Source: an uncultured Oscillospiraceae bacterium (GTDB lineage: Bacteria > Bacillota > Clostridia > Oscillospirales > Oscillospiraceae). From it: a stretch of DNA of 34,997 nucleotides. The DNA lies in contig CANPVS010000022.1 in NCBI GenBank assembly GCA_947581795.1, positions 1-34,997 on the forward strand, in the 5' to 3' direction. Within the stretch, counting starts at the first letter, position 1. Each line of letters opens with the position of its first letter. The notes beneath the pieces are model-generated. The model saw only the letters and a program-made list of their open reading frames with translations. It was not told the origin of the DNA and made no database searches. Below, one piece after another: positions 15,994 through 25,953 of the stretch. Both the position numbers and the translations under genes were made by a program.

Positions 15994-16093
15994 CTCCTCT
16001 CCTGCCCATCTTATGAGAAAGGGGCCGTCCAAATTCGACAAAAACACCTCTCAAATTTTGGCAGGACCATGTTTGTTTTTCTGCTGTGGACAC

Positions 16094-16122
16094 TTGTAAT
16101 AGTGTGTGGAGCATGATATGAT
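16094..16122 (+). promoter_or_regulatory. Sigma-A promoter of gdhA
   Basis: TTGTAA (16094-16099) and TATGAT (16117-16122) are spaced 17 bp, with the ATG 34 nt downstream. The rest of the sigK/gdhA divergent gap (15994-16093) contains no clear sigK promoter. Confidence 0.7.
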
Positions 16123-16140
16123 AAATTTATCTAATTTTGA

Positions 16141-17505
<1,365 letters not shown>

Positions 17506-17524
17506 ATCAATTGAAAGACAGAAA

Positions 17525-17556
17525 GATCCCCGGAAAGCAAGCGCTTTCCGGGGATC
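17525..17556. terminator. Bidirectional terminator between gdhA and the MATE gene
   Basis: A perfect 14 bp stem, GATCCCCGGAAAGC (17525-17538) with GCTTTCCGGGGATC (17543-17556), has a 4 nt loop. It lies between convergent stops. The T-rich tail is better on the minus strand (TTTCTGTCTTTC) than on the plus strand. Confidence 0.8.
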
Positions 17557-17559
17557 ATC

Positions 17560-18939
17560 TTATCTACTCAACGCATCCTTATGATAGACCTTTTTGCGGA
17601 GGATGAAGTATACGGTAAACATCATGAGCCCTGTGATGGCCCAAGAGATGGGATACACGTTCATAAGCGAGGCAAAGTTATCGGTGTTGGGGAACAGCAA
17701 AAACACCCATATGAGCCGCAGGATGCAGGAGCCGAACACGGTGATGATGGCCGGGGTCAGGGAGTACCCCACTCCGCGCAGGGCCGCGCCCGTGACCTCA
17801 TAGCTCACCGCGAGCCAGGAGAAGGTCTCGATATGGGTGACGCGGATGAGGGCGTAGTCCATGACGGCGGGCTCCACGGTGAAGATGCGGATGAACAAGT
17901 TCCGGCCCAACACGAACATGGCGCACATGGCCCCGGAGCAGAGAAAGCCCGCCGCGAGGCTGAGAAACAGGACCCGTTTACACCGGTCAAACTGGTGGGC
18001 GCCGTAATTCTGGCTCACGAAGGTCACAGTGGCCTGGTTGAAGGAGTTGGTGATAAAGAAGGTGAAGGACTCGAAGTTCTGAGCCGCCGCGGAGCCCGCC
18101 ATGGCGTCGGAGCCGAAGGAGTTGACGGCGGACTGGATACAAACATTGGAGAGCGAGAACACCATGCCCTGGATGCCCGCGGGTACGCCGATACGGATGA
18201 CCCGGCCCAGGATGTTTTTATTGATGCGGAGCTTCTTCAGCTCCAGGCGGATGCTGTCCTTCTCCCGCATGAGGAAGAAAATAACAAGACTGGAACTCAC
18301 GCCATTGGATATCACCGTGGCGATGGCCACACCGTCGGCGCTGCGATGAAACACGATGACGAAGAGAAGATTGAGGCAAACATTGACGATACCGGCCAGG
18401 GTAAGACAAAGCAGCGGCCGGCGTGTGTCCCCCACGCTGCGCAGGATGGCAGAGCCGAAGTTATAGAGCATGATGAAGGGCATGCCGAGAAAGTAGATGC
18501 GAAGATAGGTCACCGCCAGGTCCAGCACATCATCCGGCGTACCCATGAGCGTGAGGATGGGCCTCGCCGCGACCTGGCCAAGGCACAGCAGGAACGCGCC
18601 GCTGATGAGCGCCAGGGTGATGACGGTGTGGACCGCGTCTCGTATCTCGTGGTCCTTCCGCTGGCCGATGAAGTTGGCGATGACCACGTTCCCGCCTACG
18701 GAAAGGCCCACGAACAGGTTGATGAGCAGATTGATGACGGGACTGTTCACGCCCACGGCGGCCTGGGCCTGATAACCGGCGAAGCGCCCGGCCACAGCTA
18801 CGTCAGCGGAATTGAAAAGCTGCTGCAGGATGCTGCTGGCCGCCAGGGGCAGCGCGAACAGCAGTATCTTCCCCAGCAGGGGGCCGTGGAGCATGTCTAT
18901 CTGATTGGAATGGTCCTTCAGGGTCTTGATATGGTTCAT
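17560..18939 (-). CDS. MATE family efflux transporter
   Basis: This is a multidrug and toxin extrusion family protein of 459 aa. These 12-helix antiporters export organic cations or other toxic compounds using sodium or proton gradients. The N-terminus has the MatE pattern LLGKILLFALPLAASSILQQLFNSADVAVAGRFAG, the middle repeats it (IRIGVPAGIQGMVFSLSNVCIQSAVNSFG), and hydrophobic segments run throughout. Substrate cannot be read from sequence. The ATG at 18939 begins one base after the glpK stop, and no terminator separates them, so the two genes share a transcript. The ribosome binding site is weak, consistent with coupling. Confidence 0.93.
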   Translation of the reverse strand: MNHIKTLKDHSNQIDMLHGPLLGKILLFALPLAASSILQQLFNSADVAVAGRFAGYQAQAAVGVNSPVINLLINLFVGLSVGGNVVIANFIGQRKDHEIRDAVHTVITLALISGAFLLCLGQVAARPILTLMGTPDDVLDLAVTYLRIYFLGMPFIMLYNFGSAILRSVGDTRRPLLCLTLAGIVNVCLNLLFVIVFHRSADGVAIATVISNGVSSSLVIFFLMREKDSIRLELKKLRINKNILGRVIRIGVPAGIQGMVFSLSNVCIQSAVNSFGSDAMAGSAAAQNFESFTFFITNSFNQATVTFVSQNYGAHQFDRCKRVLFLSLAAGFLCSGAMCAMFVLGRNLFIRIFTVEPAVMDYALIRVTHIETFSWLAVSYEVTGAALRGVGYSLTPAIITVFGSCILRLIWVFLLFPNTDNFASLMNVYPISWAITGLMMFTVYFILRKKVYHKDALSR

Positions 18940-18940
18940 C

Positions 18941-20440
18941 TTACTTGGTTTCCCAGTCCTTTGCCCTTTCTACCGCCTTGTGCCAGCCGGCCATGAGCCG
19001 CGCGGCCTGTTCCGCCTCCATGGCGGGCTCGAGCCGCCGCTGGGTCCGGCGCAATGCCTGCACCTGGGCCATATCGGTCCACACCCCGGCGGCGAGACCT
19101 GCCAGGAACGCCGCGCCCAGGGCTGTTGTCTCCACGGTCTGGGGCCGGTCGATGGGCCGCTGGAGCACATCCGCCTGGAACTGCATGAGAAGGTCGGACA
19201 CGGACGCGCCGCCATCCACACGCAGCAGGTCCATCTTGTACCCGCCGTCTGATTCCATGAGTTCCAGCAAGTCTGCCACCTGATAGGCGATACCCTCCAG
19301 CACCGCCCGGCAGATGTGGGCCTTTCCGGTGCCTCTTGTGACGCCTACCAGAGCGCCCCGGGCGTAGGGATCCCACCAGGGCGCGCCCAGGCCCGTGAAA
19401 GCGCTGACCATATATACGCCGCCGGTGTCCAGCACCTGCTCGGCCAGCACGTCGCACTCGTGGGCCGTGGAGATGAGCCCCAGCTCATCCCGGAGCCACT
19501 GGATGGAGGATCCGGCGTTGAAAACGCTCCCCTCCACGGCGTAGGTGGTCTCATCCCCCACCTGCCAGGCCACGCTGGTGAGAAGGCCGTTCTGGCTGCG
19601 GGGCGCGGTGCCGCCCACATTCATAAGCGTGAAGCAGCCGGTGCCGTATGTATTCTTGGCCTGGCCGGGCAGGACGCACCCCTGACCCAGCAGGGCCGCC
19701 TGCTGATCCCCCGCTGCGCCGCACACGGGCACGCCCTCCAGAAGCTCCAGACCGGGCAGGCCGCGCTTGATGACGCCGCACTTGCCGGAGTTGGGCACGA
19801 TCCGGGGCAGTATGCTCATGGGCACGCCAAGGGCCCGGCACATGTCCTCGTCCCAGACAAGCTTGTCGATGTCGAAGAGCATGGTCCGGGAGGCGTTGGA
19901 GGGGTCCGTCACGTGCTCGCCGGTGAGGTTCCAGATGAGCCAGGTGTCCACCGTACCGAACAGGAGCTTGCCCTGCTCCGCCCGTTCCCGTACGCCGGGA
20001 ACGTTGTCCAATATCCACTTGATCTTCGTGCCAGAGAAATAGGGGTCCGGCACCAGCCCTGTGGTGCGCAATATCTGCTCCCGCATACCGTCCGCCAGAA
20101 GCTGGCGGATGATGGGCGCGGTGCGGCGGCACTGCCAGACGATGGCGTTGTAAACGGGCTCCCCCGTCTCCCGGTCCCACACCAGCGTGGTCTCCCGCTG
20201 GTTGGTGATGCCGATGGCCGCAATATCCGCCGCGGACAGGCCAGACTTCTCAAAAGCCGCGCCCAGGGCGTGGAACTGGGTATCGACGATGTCCTTCGGG
20301 TCATGCTCCACCCAGCCCGGCTTGGGGTAATGCTGCTCAAAGGGATACTGTGCCTGGGAGACGATATTCCCCTCCCGGTCAAAGATGATGGCCCGGGAGC
20401 TTGTGGTTCCCTGGTCCAGCGCGATCACATAGCCTTGCAT
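18941..20440 (-). CDS. glpK: Glycerol kinase
   Basis: GlpK is the FGGY kinase that makes sn-glycerol 3-phosphate. The 499 aa protein has the N-terminal phosphate motif DQGTTSSRAIIFD (9-21), the substrate residues ITNQRET (78-84), GYWVxHDP-like WVEHDPKD, the catalytic aspartate D245 in GAAGDQQAALLGQ, NTYGTGCF, and VDGGASVSDLLMQFQAD near the C-terminus. Low-GC Gram-positive GlpKs usually carry a histidine about 13 residues before the catalytic Asp that HPr phosphorylates. Residues 206-244 here hold no histidine, so that control seems absent. The ribosome binding site is ATGAGGAGGGCACT. No glycerol facilitator or GlpD gene is nearby. Confidence 0.97.
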   Translation of the reverse strand: MQGYVIALDQGTTSSRAIIFDREGNIVSQAQYPFEQHYPKPGWVEHDPKDIVDTQFHALGAAFEKSGLSAADIAAIGITNQRETTLVWDRETGEPVYNAIVWQCRRTAPIIRQLLADGMREQILRTTGLVPDPYFSGTKIKWILDNVPGVRERAEQGKLLFGTVDTWLIWNLTGEHVTDPSNASRTMLFDIDKLVWDEDMCRALGVPMSILPRIVPNSGKCGVIKRGLPGLELLEGVPVCGAAGDQQAALLGQGCVLPGQAKNTYGTGCFTLMNVGGTAPRSQNGLLTSVAWQVGDETTYAVEGSVFNAGSSIQWLRDELGLISTAHECDVLAEQVLDTGGVYMVSAFTGLGAPWWDPYARGALVGVTRGTGKAHICRAVLEGIAYQVADLLELMESDGGYKMDLLRVDGGASVSDLLMQFQADVLQRPIDRPQTVETTALGAAFLAGLAAGVWTDMAQVQALRRTQRRLEPAMEAEQAARLMAGWHKAVERAKDWETK

Positions 20441-20502
20441 AGTGCCCTCCTCATTGACGAATGGACCCGTATCATGTAAAATATGGCTGTAAACAACTAA
20501 GG

Positions 20503-20511
20503 ATTATAACA
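20503..20511 (-). promoter_or_regulatory. Candidate extended -10 promoter of glpK
   Basis: The minus strand carries TGTTATAAT (20503-20511), an extended -10 with no good -35. On the plus strand the same bases offer TATAAC (20505-20510) for the divergent hydrolase gene, so the two promoters may overlap. Tentative. Confidence 0.4.
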
Positions 20512-20530
20512 CGGGGGACGGTGTATTGCT

Positions 20531-21460
20531 ATGGGTAAAATCAGCGATTTTTCATTTCCCTCTTCCGACGGCGTTCACGCCATCCACTGCCGCCTTTGGG
20601 AGCCGGAGGACAAACCCAAAGCCGTGGTCCAGCTGGTCCACGGCGTGGCGGAGTACATAGGCCGTTATGACGCCTTCGCCCGGTTCCTTACGGACAACGG
20701 CTACGCGGTGTGCGGCGACGACCATCTGGGCCACGGGGAGAGCATAAACGATGAGTCGGAGCTGGGCTGGTTTTCCGATGAAAAGGGCTGGGAGCACTTG
20801 GTGGAGGACGAGAAAAAGCTCCACGATGAACTCATCGCTCGCTTTCCCGGTCTGCCTCTCATCCTCTTCGGACACAGCATGGGCAGCTTCATCGCCCGGA
20901 CCTACCTAGGCGTATATCCCGACGGGTGCGACGCCTGCGTCCTCTCCGGCACTGGCCGCCAGGCGGCCGTGGTCTGCGGAGCGGGCAAGGCCTTGGCAAA
21001 GCTGGAGATCATGGCCCACGGCAGCAAATACCGCAGCCCCATGCTGCAGAAGATCGCCTTTGGAAGCTACCTCAAAAGAGTTGAAAATCCCATAGGAGCC
21101 AACGACTGGATATGCCGGGACGAGGCGGTGATCCGGGCATATGACGCGGACCCGCTGTGCGGCTTCACTGCCACCGCGGGGCTCATGTATGACATGATGG
21201 ACGGCCTTTCCATTATTGGAAGGAAAAGCCACATGAAGAAGATGAAGAAATCCCTTCCAGTCCTTTTCATCGCCGGCATGGAGGATCCGGTGGGCGCCTA
21301 CGGAAGGGGCGTCTGGACCGTGGCAGGACAGTTCAAAGATGCAGGTATGCGGGACGTGACCGTGGAGATCTACCCCGGCTTTCGGCATGAAGTGTTGAAT
21401 GAACTGGACAAGGAAATGGTTTGGATCGACGTGCTGGCCTGGATGAACAGAAGGATATAA
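20531..21460 (+). CDS. Alpha/beta hydrolase, monoacylglycerol-lipase-like (Hydrolase_4)
   Basis: This is a 309 aa serine hydrolase of the Hydrolase_4 / S33 type. Visible are the oxyanion segment VQLVHGVAEYIGRYD (HG at 37-38), DDHLGHGES, the nucleophile elbow GHSMGS with S116, an acidic residue in AGMEDPVG and the histidine in FRHEVLNE. Homologues are annotated as lysophospholipase or monoglyceride lipase. No signal peptide is seen, so it should act in the cytosol. Its divergence from glpK across an 89 bp gap would suit a role releasing glycerol from acylglycerols, but that is inference. The ribosome binding site is weak (GGGGACGG). Confidence 0.85.
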   Translation: MGKISDFSFPSSDGVHAIHCRLWEPEDKPKAVVQLVHGVAEYIGRYDAFARFLTDNGYAVCGDDHLGHGESINDESELGWFSDEKGWEHLVEDEKKLHDELIARFPGLPLILFGHSMGSFIARTYLGVYPDGCDACVLSGTGRQAAVVCGAGKALAKLEIMAHGSKYRSPMLQKIAFGSYLKRVENPIGANDWICRDEAVIRAYDADPLCGFTATAGLMYDMMDGLSIIGRKSHMKKMKKSLPVLFIAGMEDPVGAYGRGVWTVAGQFKDAGMRDVTVEIYPGFRHEVLNELDKEMVWIDVLAWMNRRI

Positions 21461-21475
21461 GAAGCAAAATGCGGA

Positions 21476-21508
21476 AGCAGGAGGCCTGAGCCTCCTGCTT
21501 TTCGTTTA
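21476..21508 (+). terminator. Rho-independent terminator after the alpha/beta hydrolase
   Basis: A perfect 10 bp stem, AGCAGGAGGC (21476-21485) with GCCTCCTGCT (21490-21499), is followed by TTTCGTTT. It also lies 5-37 nt past the convergent mreB stop, so it may serve both strands. Confidence 0.85.
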
Positions 21509-21513
21509 TCGCA

Positions 21514-22554
21514 TCAAGTGACGCTGCCCTTCATCTGCCGCTGGCGGGCCAGGTTGATCATGCCCTCCTGCATGTCGTTGAGGTTTTGCAGCATGCGTCC
21601 CGCGCCGTAGGCGGTGCAGCTGAGCGCGTCGTCCACCAGCACGGCCTCAATGCCGGTCTGCTCGGTGACCAGCCTGTCCAGGCCCCAGATCTGGCTACCG
21701 CCGCCGGACAGTACGATGCCGTTCTGGGACACGTCCGCCACCAGCTCGGGAGGCGTCCTCTCCAGGACCATGTGGATGGCCTCCATGAGCTGGGCGATGG
21801 GCTCTTCCAGGGCCTCGATCATATCGGCGGAGCTCACCGTGACGCTCCGGGGCAGGCCCGTCACCAAGCAGCGTCCCTTGACCTCCTCATAGGTCACCTC
21901 CGGCCGGGGATGGACGCAGCCGATGGAAAGCTTCAGCTCCTCCGCCGTACGAAGGCCGATGAGGAGGTTGTGCTTTTTGCGGATATACCGGGCGATGGCC
22001 TCGTCGAAGGCGGCGCCGGCGGTCTTGATGGACTCCTGCTCCACCACGCCGCCCAGGCTCACCACGGCCACCTCGGTGGTGCCGCTGCCGATGTCCACCA
22101 CCATATGACCGTCCGGTTTGGAGATGTCGATGCCCGCGCCAACGGCGGTGGCGAGGCACGCCTCCTTGAGATACACCTTCCGGGCACCGGCCTCGATGGC
22201 CGCGTCGATGAGGGCGCGCTCCTCCACGCCGGTGATGGAGCCGGGGACACAGATGAGCACCCGGGGCTTGAAGAGGCTGAAGGATGTGATGCGCCCGATG
22301 AACTCCTTGAGCATCCGGGCAGTCATGTCGTAGTCAGAGATGACCCCCGCCACGATGGGGCTGATGGCCACGATGTTGGCCGGCGTCCGGCCCAGCATCT
22401 TCTTAGCCTCCTCGCCGATGCGAAGGAGCCGGCCGTTGGTGCTGTCCAGGGCCACCAGGGACGATTCACGCAGCCGTATGCCCCGACCGCGCACGTACAT
22501 AAGGGTGGTCATGGTGCCCAGATCGATGGCGATGTCTCTTTCAAAAAACAGCAT
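21514..22554 (-). CDS. mreB: MreB/Mbl-family rod-shape actin homologue
   Basis: MreB-family proteins are bacterial actins that guide lateral wall synthesis. The 346 aa product has the phosphate-1 loop DLGTMTTLMYVRGRGI (11-26), PxVAGVISDYD, CVPGSITGVEERALIDAA, the phosphate-2 motif VVDIGSGTTEVAVVSLGG, and the adenosine motif VLSGGGSQIWGLDRLV. The usual DLGTxNT motif reads DLGTMTT, with Thr in place of the conserved Asn. No mreC or mreD is adjacent; it is the last gene after uvrA-recD2-comF. It may be an MreBH/Mbl-type paralogue. ATG 22554 has GGGGAGGAAAGAGAT upstream. Confidence 0.9.
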   Translation of the reverse strand: MLFFERDIAIDLGTMTTLMYVRGRGIRLRESSLVALDSTNGRLLRIGEEAKKMLGRTPANIVAISPIVAGVISDYDMTARMLKEFIGRITSFSLFKPRVLICVPGSITGVEERALIDAAIEAGARKVYLKEACLATAVGAGIDISKPDGHMVVDIGSGTTEVAVVSLGGVVEQESIKTAGAAFDEAIARYIRKKHNLLIGLRTAEELKLSIGCVHPRPEVTYEEVKGRCLVTGLPRSVTVSSADMIEALEEPIAQLMEAIHMVLERTPPELVADVSQNGIVLSGGGSQIWGLDRLVTEQTGIEAVLVDDALSCTAYGAGRMLQNLNDMQEGMINLARQRQMKGSVT

Positions 22555-22596
22555 ATCTCTTTCCTCCCCGGGCTTTATGCCCCGGATGATTCATTT

Positions 22597-23256
22597 TCAG
22601 TCTCTTGTGCTGGCCAGCGTGGCGCAGCGGACCTCCTCCGCCCCGGCCAGCAGCAGCGTCTTGGCACATTCGGACAGCGTGGAGCCTGTGGTCACGATGT
22701 CGTCTATGAGCAGAATGCGCTTACCCTCCACTAAGGACCGGTCCGTCACCTGATAGGCCCCGGCGATATTGGCCTTTCGGGCCTCCGGTCTGCCGGTCAT
22801 GGACTGGGGCGTCACGCCCCGCTTCTTTTTCAAAACAGCGACCGGCTCCCTTTGAAGCCTGCGGCCCACATCCCGGGCGATCAGCTCCGCCTGGTCATAG
22901 CCCCGGCTCCGTTTCCTGCCCGGGTCAAGGGGCACCCAAGAGAGAATGTCGTACTCCCCTTCCAGCTGCTCATAGATGACCGCCGCCGTCAGCTCGCCGA
23001 ACACCGGCGCATAGGCCTGGACGCCGCCGAACTTGTAGCGGTGGATGGCCTCCCGCACGTCGCCCTCGTAATAGAGCGCCGAGATGCACTCGGAGAAGAA
23101 GTCGCCTTTTCTCCGGCGGCCGTCCTCCGTCCTGGGCAGCTTCGCGTCGCAGGCCGGACAGATCCGGGGCGGCCCTGGCGGCAGGAACCGCCGGCAGAAC
23201 ACACACCGGCTGGGATAAAAAAGGTCCAGCAGGACGTCTTTCAGCTTATACTTCAT
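22597..23256 (-). CDS. comF: ComF family phosphoribosyltransferase-like protein
   Basis: This is a 219 aa ComFC-type protein. An N-terminal four-cysteine zinc finger (C18, C21, C33, C36) precedes a type I phosphoribosyltransferase domain with the PRPP loop ILLIDDIVTTGSTLSECAKTL and the RSRGYDQAELIA segment. ComFC is needed for DNA uptake in transformable bacteria and is thought to act on incoming single-stranded DNA; its reaction is not established. The start overlaps the recD2 stop by 11 nt, so the two are coupled. A DNA-uptake role here is not shown by the window, which has no other com genes. Confidence 0.93.
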   Translation of the reverse strand: MKYKLKDVLLDLFYPSRCVFCRRFLPPGPPRICPACDAKLPRTEDGRRRKGDFFSECISALYYEGDVREAIHRYKFGGVQAYAPVFGELTAAVIYEQLEGEYDILSWVPLDPGRKRSRGYDQAELIARDVGRRLQREPVAVLKKKRGVTPQSMTGRPEARKANIAGAYQVTDRSLVEGKRILLIDDIVTTGSTLSECAKTLLLAGAEEVRCATLASTRD

Positions 23257-25456
23257 CGAGCAGGCGGAGGCGAAGGCCGCTGTATCGCTTGGCCCGGCGG
23301 GCGTTTTCCGTCATGGCGCGGACGACCTCGTCGTCTCCCACAACCACCAAAAGCTCCGCCGCGCGGGTCACGGCGGTATAGAGAAGACTCCGATACATGA
23401 GCTGGGGCGCGGCACGTACGGCGGCCAAAACCACGGCCCGGTACTCGCTGCCCTGGGCCTTGTGGACCGTGGTGGCCCAGGCGTGGTCAAGCTCCGACGC
23501 CTGCTCATACACGTACTCCGCAAGACGCCCGTCAAAGTCTATGGTGAAGCTCTCAGAAGCCGGGTCGATGTGGCGGATATAGCCGATGTCCCCGTTGAAG
23601 ATGCCGTATCCGCTCTCCATGCCCTCGGTCTTCCAGCCGATGTCATAGTCGTTGCGCACCTGCATGACCCGGTCCCCCTCCCGGAAGGTCCGGCTGCCGA
23701 AGACGAACTCCTGTTTGCCTGTGGCAGGAGGGTTGAGCGCCGCCTGCAGGCGTTTATTGAGCTCTTCGGTGCCCGCCGCGCCCTTGCGGGTGGGCGACAG
23801 GACTTGTATCTGCCCCGAGGGGATGCCCATGTTCTTGGGAAGCCGCTCCTGGCACAGGGACACGATGGTCTCCGCCGCGGCCTCCGCCTCCCGGCGGCGC
23901 AGGAAGAAAAAGTCACCCTTGTTGGCCCGCAGGTCGGGCACCTCACCCCGGTCGATCTGGTGGGCGGCCAGGACGATGCGGCTCTCCTGCTTCTGGCGGA
24001 ATATCTCCGTGAGGCGCACCGTTTCAGCCACGCCGCTGCGGATCACATCCCGGAACACGGCCCCAGGTCCCACAGAGGGCAGCTGGTCTGCGTCCCCCAC
24101 CAGCACCAGCCGGCAGGACGGCCCTATGGCCGCCAGGACCGCTTTCATGAGGGCCATGTCCACCATGGAGCACTCGTCCAATATAAGCGCGTCGCACCGA
24201 AGGTGCTCGCTCTCGTTCTTGCGGAAGACGGTGGAATCCGTCTCCGGAGAGAAGCTGGCCTCCAAAAGACGGTGGATGGTGGAGGCGTCCCGGCCGGTCA
24301 GATCGGAAAGCCGCTTGGCCGCCTGACCCGTGGGGGCCGCCAGCATGGTCTCCAGGCCCATGGCGTCAAAGAGCGCCAGGACGGCACGGACAGACGTGGT
24401 CTTTCCTGTTCCCGGCCCGCCGGTGATGACCACCAGCTGCCTGTCCGCGGCGGCGTTCAGTGTCTCCCGCTGGAGCGGCGCGAAGCGTATCCCCTGCTCC
24501 GCCTCCAGCTTTTCAATGACGCGCTCCACGCTCACGTGATGCGCCTCATATGTATAGGCCGCCATCTCCCGCAGACGGGCCGCCACATACACCTCCGCGG
24601 CGTAAAGCGGCGTGAGATAACAGGCCGTCACGTTGGACACCGGCTCCCGGATGACCTCGCCCTCCTCCAGGAGAATATCCAGTCCCTCCCCGATCTGCTC
24701 TGTCTCCACGCCGATGAGCTGGGCCGTGGCGGCGGTGAGCTTGTCCTCGGGCAGAAAGCAGTGGCCGTTGTCACTGTTGTGCCGCAGTTCAAAGAGCAGC
24801 GCCGCCGCGACGCGCTGGGGCGCGTCGGATTCCACGCCGTTGGCAAGCGCCAGTGCGTCCGCCTCCGCGAAGGAGGCGCCGATGCGCAGGCTGGTGAGAA
24901 CATAGGGATTCTCCTCCACCGCCTCCAGGGCATGCTCGCCGTAGCAGCGGTACAGCCGCAGCGCCAGCGCCGGGGCCAGACCCGCGGCGGCCAGGTACTC
25001 CATCAGTGTGCGCATGCCTGTCTGCCGGCGGAACGCCTCGCTCATCTCCTGGGCCTTCTTCATACTGACGCCCCGAAGCGTCGCCAGCTTCTCGGGGTGA
25101 TCCCGCAGCACGTTCAGGGAGTCGTCTCCAAAAGTGCCTACGATGAGCGTAGCCGTGGCGGGGCCGATGCCCTTGATCACCCGGCTGGAGAGATAATCAA
25201 ATATGGCGGAGGCGCCGGAAGGCATGGTCCGCTCCGTATAGGCGGCCTTGAACTGCTCGCCGTAGTCGGCGTGACGGGTCCAGGTGCCCCACGCGGTCAG
25301 GTACTCCCCCGGCGCGGCCATAGGGATACAGCCCACCACGGTGGCCTGAGAGCCGTCGTCCACCTCCATGCGCAGGACCGTATAGCCGTTCTCGTCGTTC
25401 ACATAGATGACGGCGGCCACACGCCCTGCCAGTTGTTCCAATTCCTGCTCCTGCAT
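23246..25456 (-). CDS. recD2: RecD2-type ATP-dependent DNA helicase
   Basis: RecD2 is a 5'-3' superfamily 1B helicase found in bacteria outside the RecBCD complex, with roles in mismatch and recombination repair. The 736 aa protein has the long N-terminal OB/helix-hairpin-helix part (VIKGIGPATATLIV near 93-106), Walker A GGPGTGKTT (346-354), LDECSMVD (426-433), GDADQLPSVGPG, and the C-terminal motifs DHAWATTVHKAQGSEY and LLYTAVTRA. ATG 25456 is chosen because it gives the family N-terminus. The frame stays open to 25963, but that part overlaps the small membrane protein and is not RecD2-like. It starts 2 nt after the upstream stop. Confidence 0.96.
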   Translation of the reverse strand: MQEQELEQLAGRVAAVIYVNDENGYTVLRMEVDDGSQATVVGCIPMAAPGEYLTAWGTWTRHADYGEQFKAAYTERTMPSGASAIFDYLSSRVIKGIGPATATLIVGTFGDDSLNVLRDHPEKLATLRGVSMKKAQEMSEAFRRQTGMRTLMEYLAAAGLAPALALRLYRCYGEHALEAVEENPYVLTSLRIGASFAEADALALANGVESDAPQRVAAALLFELRHNSDNGHCFLPEDKLTAATAQLIGVETEQIGEGLDILLEEGEVIREPVSNVTACYLTPLYAAEVYVAARLREMAAYTYEAHHVSVERVIEKLEAEQGIRFAPLQRETLNAAADRQLVVITGGPGTGKTTSVRAVLALFDAMGLETMLAAPTGQAAKRLSDLTGRDASTIHRLLEASFSPETDSTVFRKNESEHLRCDALILDECSMVDMALMKAVLAAIGPSCRLVLVGDADQLPSVGPGAVFRDVIRSGVAETVRLTEIFRQKQESRIVLAAHQIDRGEVPDLRANKGDFFFLRRREAEAAAETIVSLCQERLPKNMGIPSGQIQVLSPTRKGAAGTEELNKRLQAALNPPATGKQEFVFGSRTFREGDRVMQVRNDYDIGWKTEGMESGYGIFNGDIGYIRHIDPASESFTIDFDGRLAEYVYEQASELDHAWATTVHKAQGSEYRAVVLAAVRAAPQLMYRSLLYTAVTRAAELLVVVGDDEVVRAMTENARRAKRYSGLRLRLLDEV

Positions 25457-25458
25457 GG

Positions 25459-25950
25459 TCAGAACACCAGGTGGATCACCCCGGCGGTGGCCAGGGATAC
25501 GATGAGGCCGGCCGCCAGCACGCCCAGCAGGATGGGCGGGATGGCGCTTTTCATGCGCATGTTCAAAAGCGCCGCCACCAGCGCGCCCGTCCAGGCGCCC
25601 GTGCCGGGCAGGGGGATGGCCACAAACAGCAGAAGGCCCCAGAACTTGGCCTGACGCACTCGGTCGGCTCTTCTCCCCTGGCCCTTGGATTCCAGCCATG
25701 CCACGAATCGGCGGGCTCTGTCGGACTTCCGCCGCAGCCAGTCCATCACCTCCCGGGCAAAGGCAATGATGAACGGCACCGGCAGCATATTGCCGATCAT
25801 GGCCAGCACTGCCGCCTGCCACACAGGCAGACCGAGCCCCACGCCCACGGGAATAGCGCCTCGCAGCTCCACCACCGGGAGCATGGAGACGATCAGCGTG
25901 GCGAGGGCCTTGCCCACACCCATATCCGAGATGAAGCTGACAATATCCAT
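25459..25950 (-). CDS. Small membrane protein, Sm_multidrug_ex family (COG2426)
   Basis: This is a 163 aa integral membrane protein of the putative small multi-drug export family. Sequence shows a first hydrophobic segment with the family motif VSMLPVVELRGAIPVGVGLGLP, a second (VWQAAVLAMIGNMLPVPFIIAF), a charged cytoplasmic loop (WLRRKSDRARRFVAWLESKGQGRR), and LLLFVAIPLPGTGAWTGALVAALL followed by a last helix. Transport function is not demonstrated for the family. ATG 25950 has TTGGAG 7 nt upstream, inside the uvrA stop region; a TTG at 25953 is also in frame. It sits between uvrA and recD2. Confidence 0.88.
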   Translation of the reverse strand: MDIVSFISDMGVGKALATLIVSMLPVVELRGAIPVGVGLGLPVWQAAVLAMIGNMLPVPFIIAFAREVMDWLRRKSDRARRFVAWLESKGQGRRADRVRQAKFWGLLLFVAIPLPGTGAWTGALVAALLNMRMKSAIPPILLGVLAAGLIVSLATAGVIHLVF

Positions 25951-25953
25951 CAA

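Noticed and set aside
23462-25654. 730-codon open frame on the plus strand
   Set aside because: It is antisense to recD2, has no recognisable domain and lacks a good ribosome binding site.
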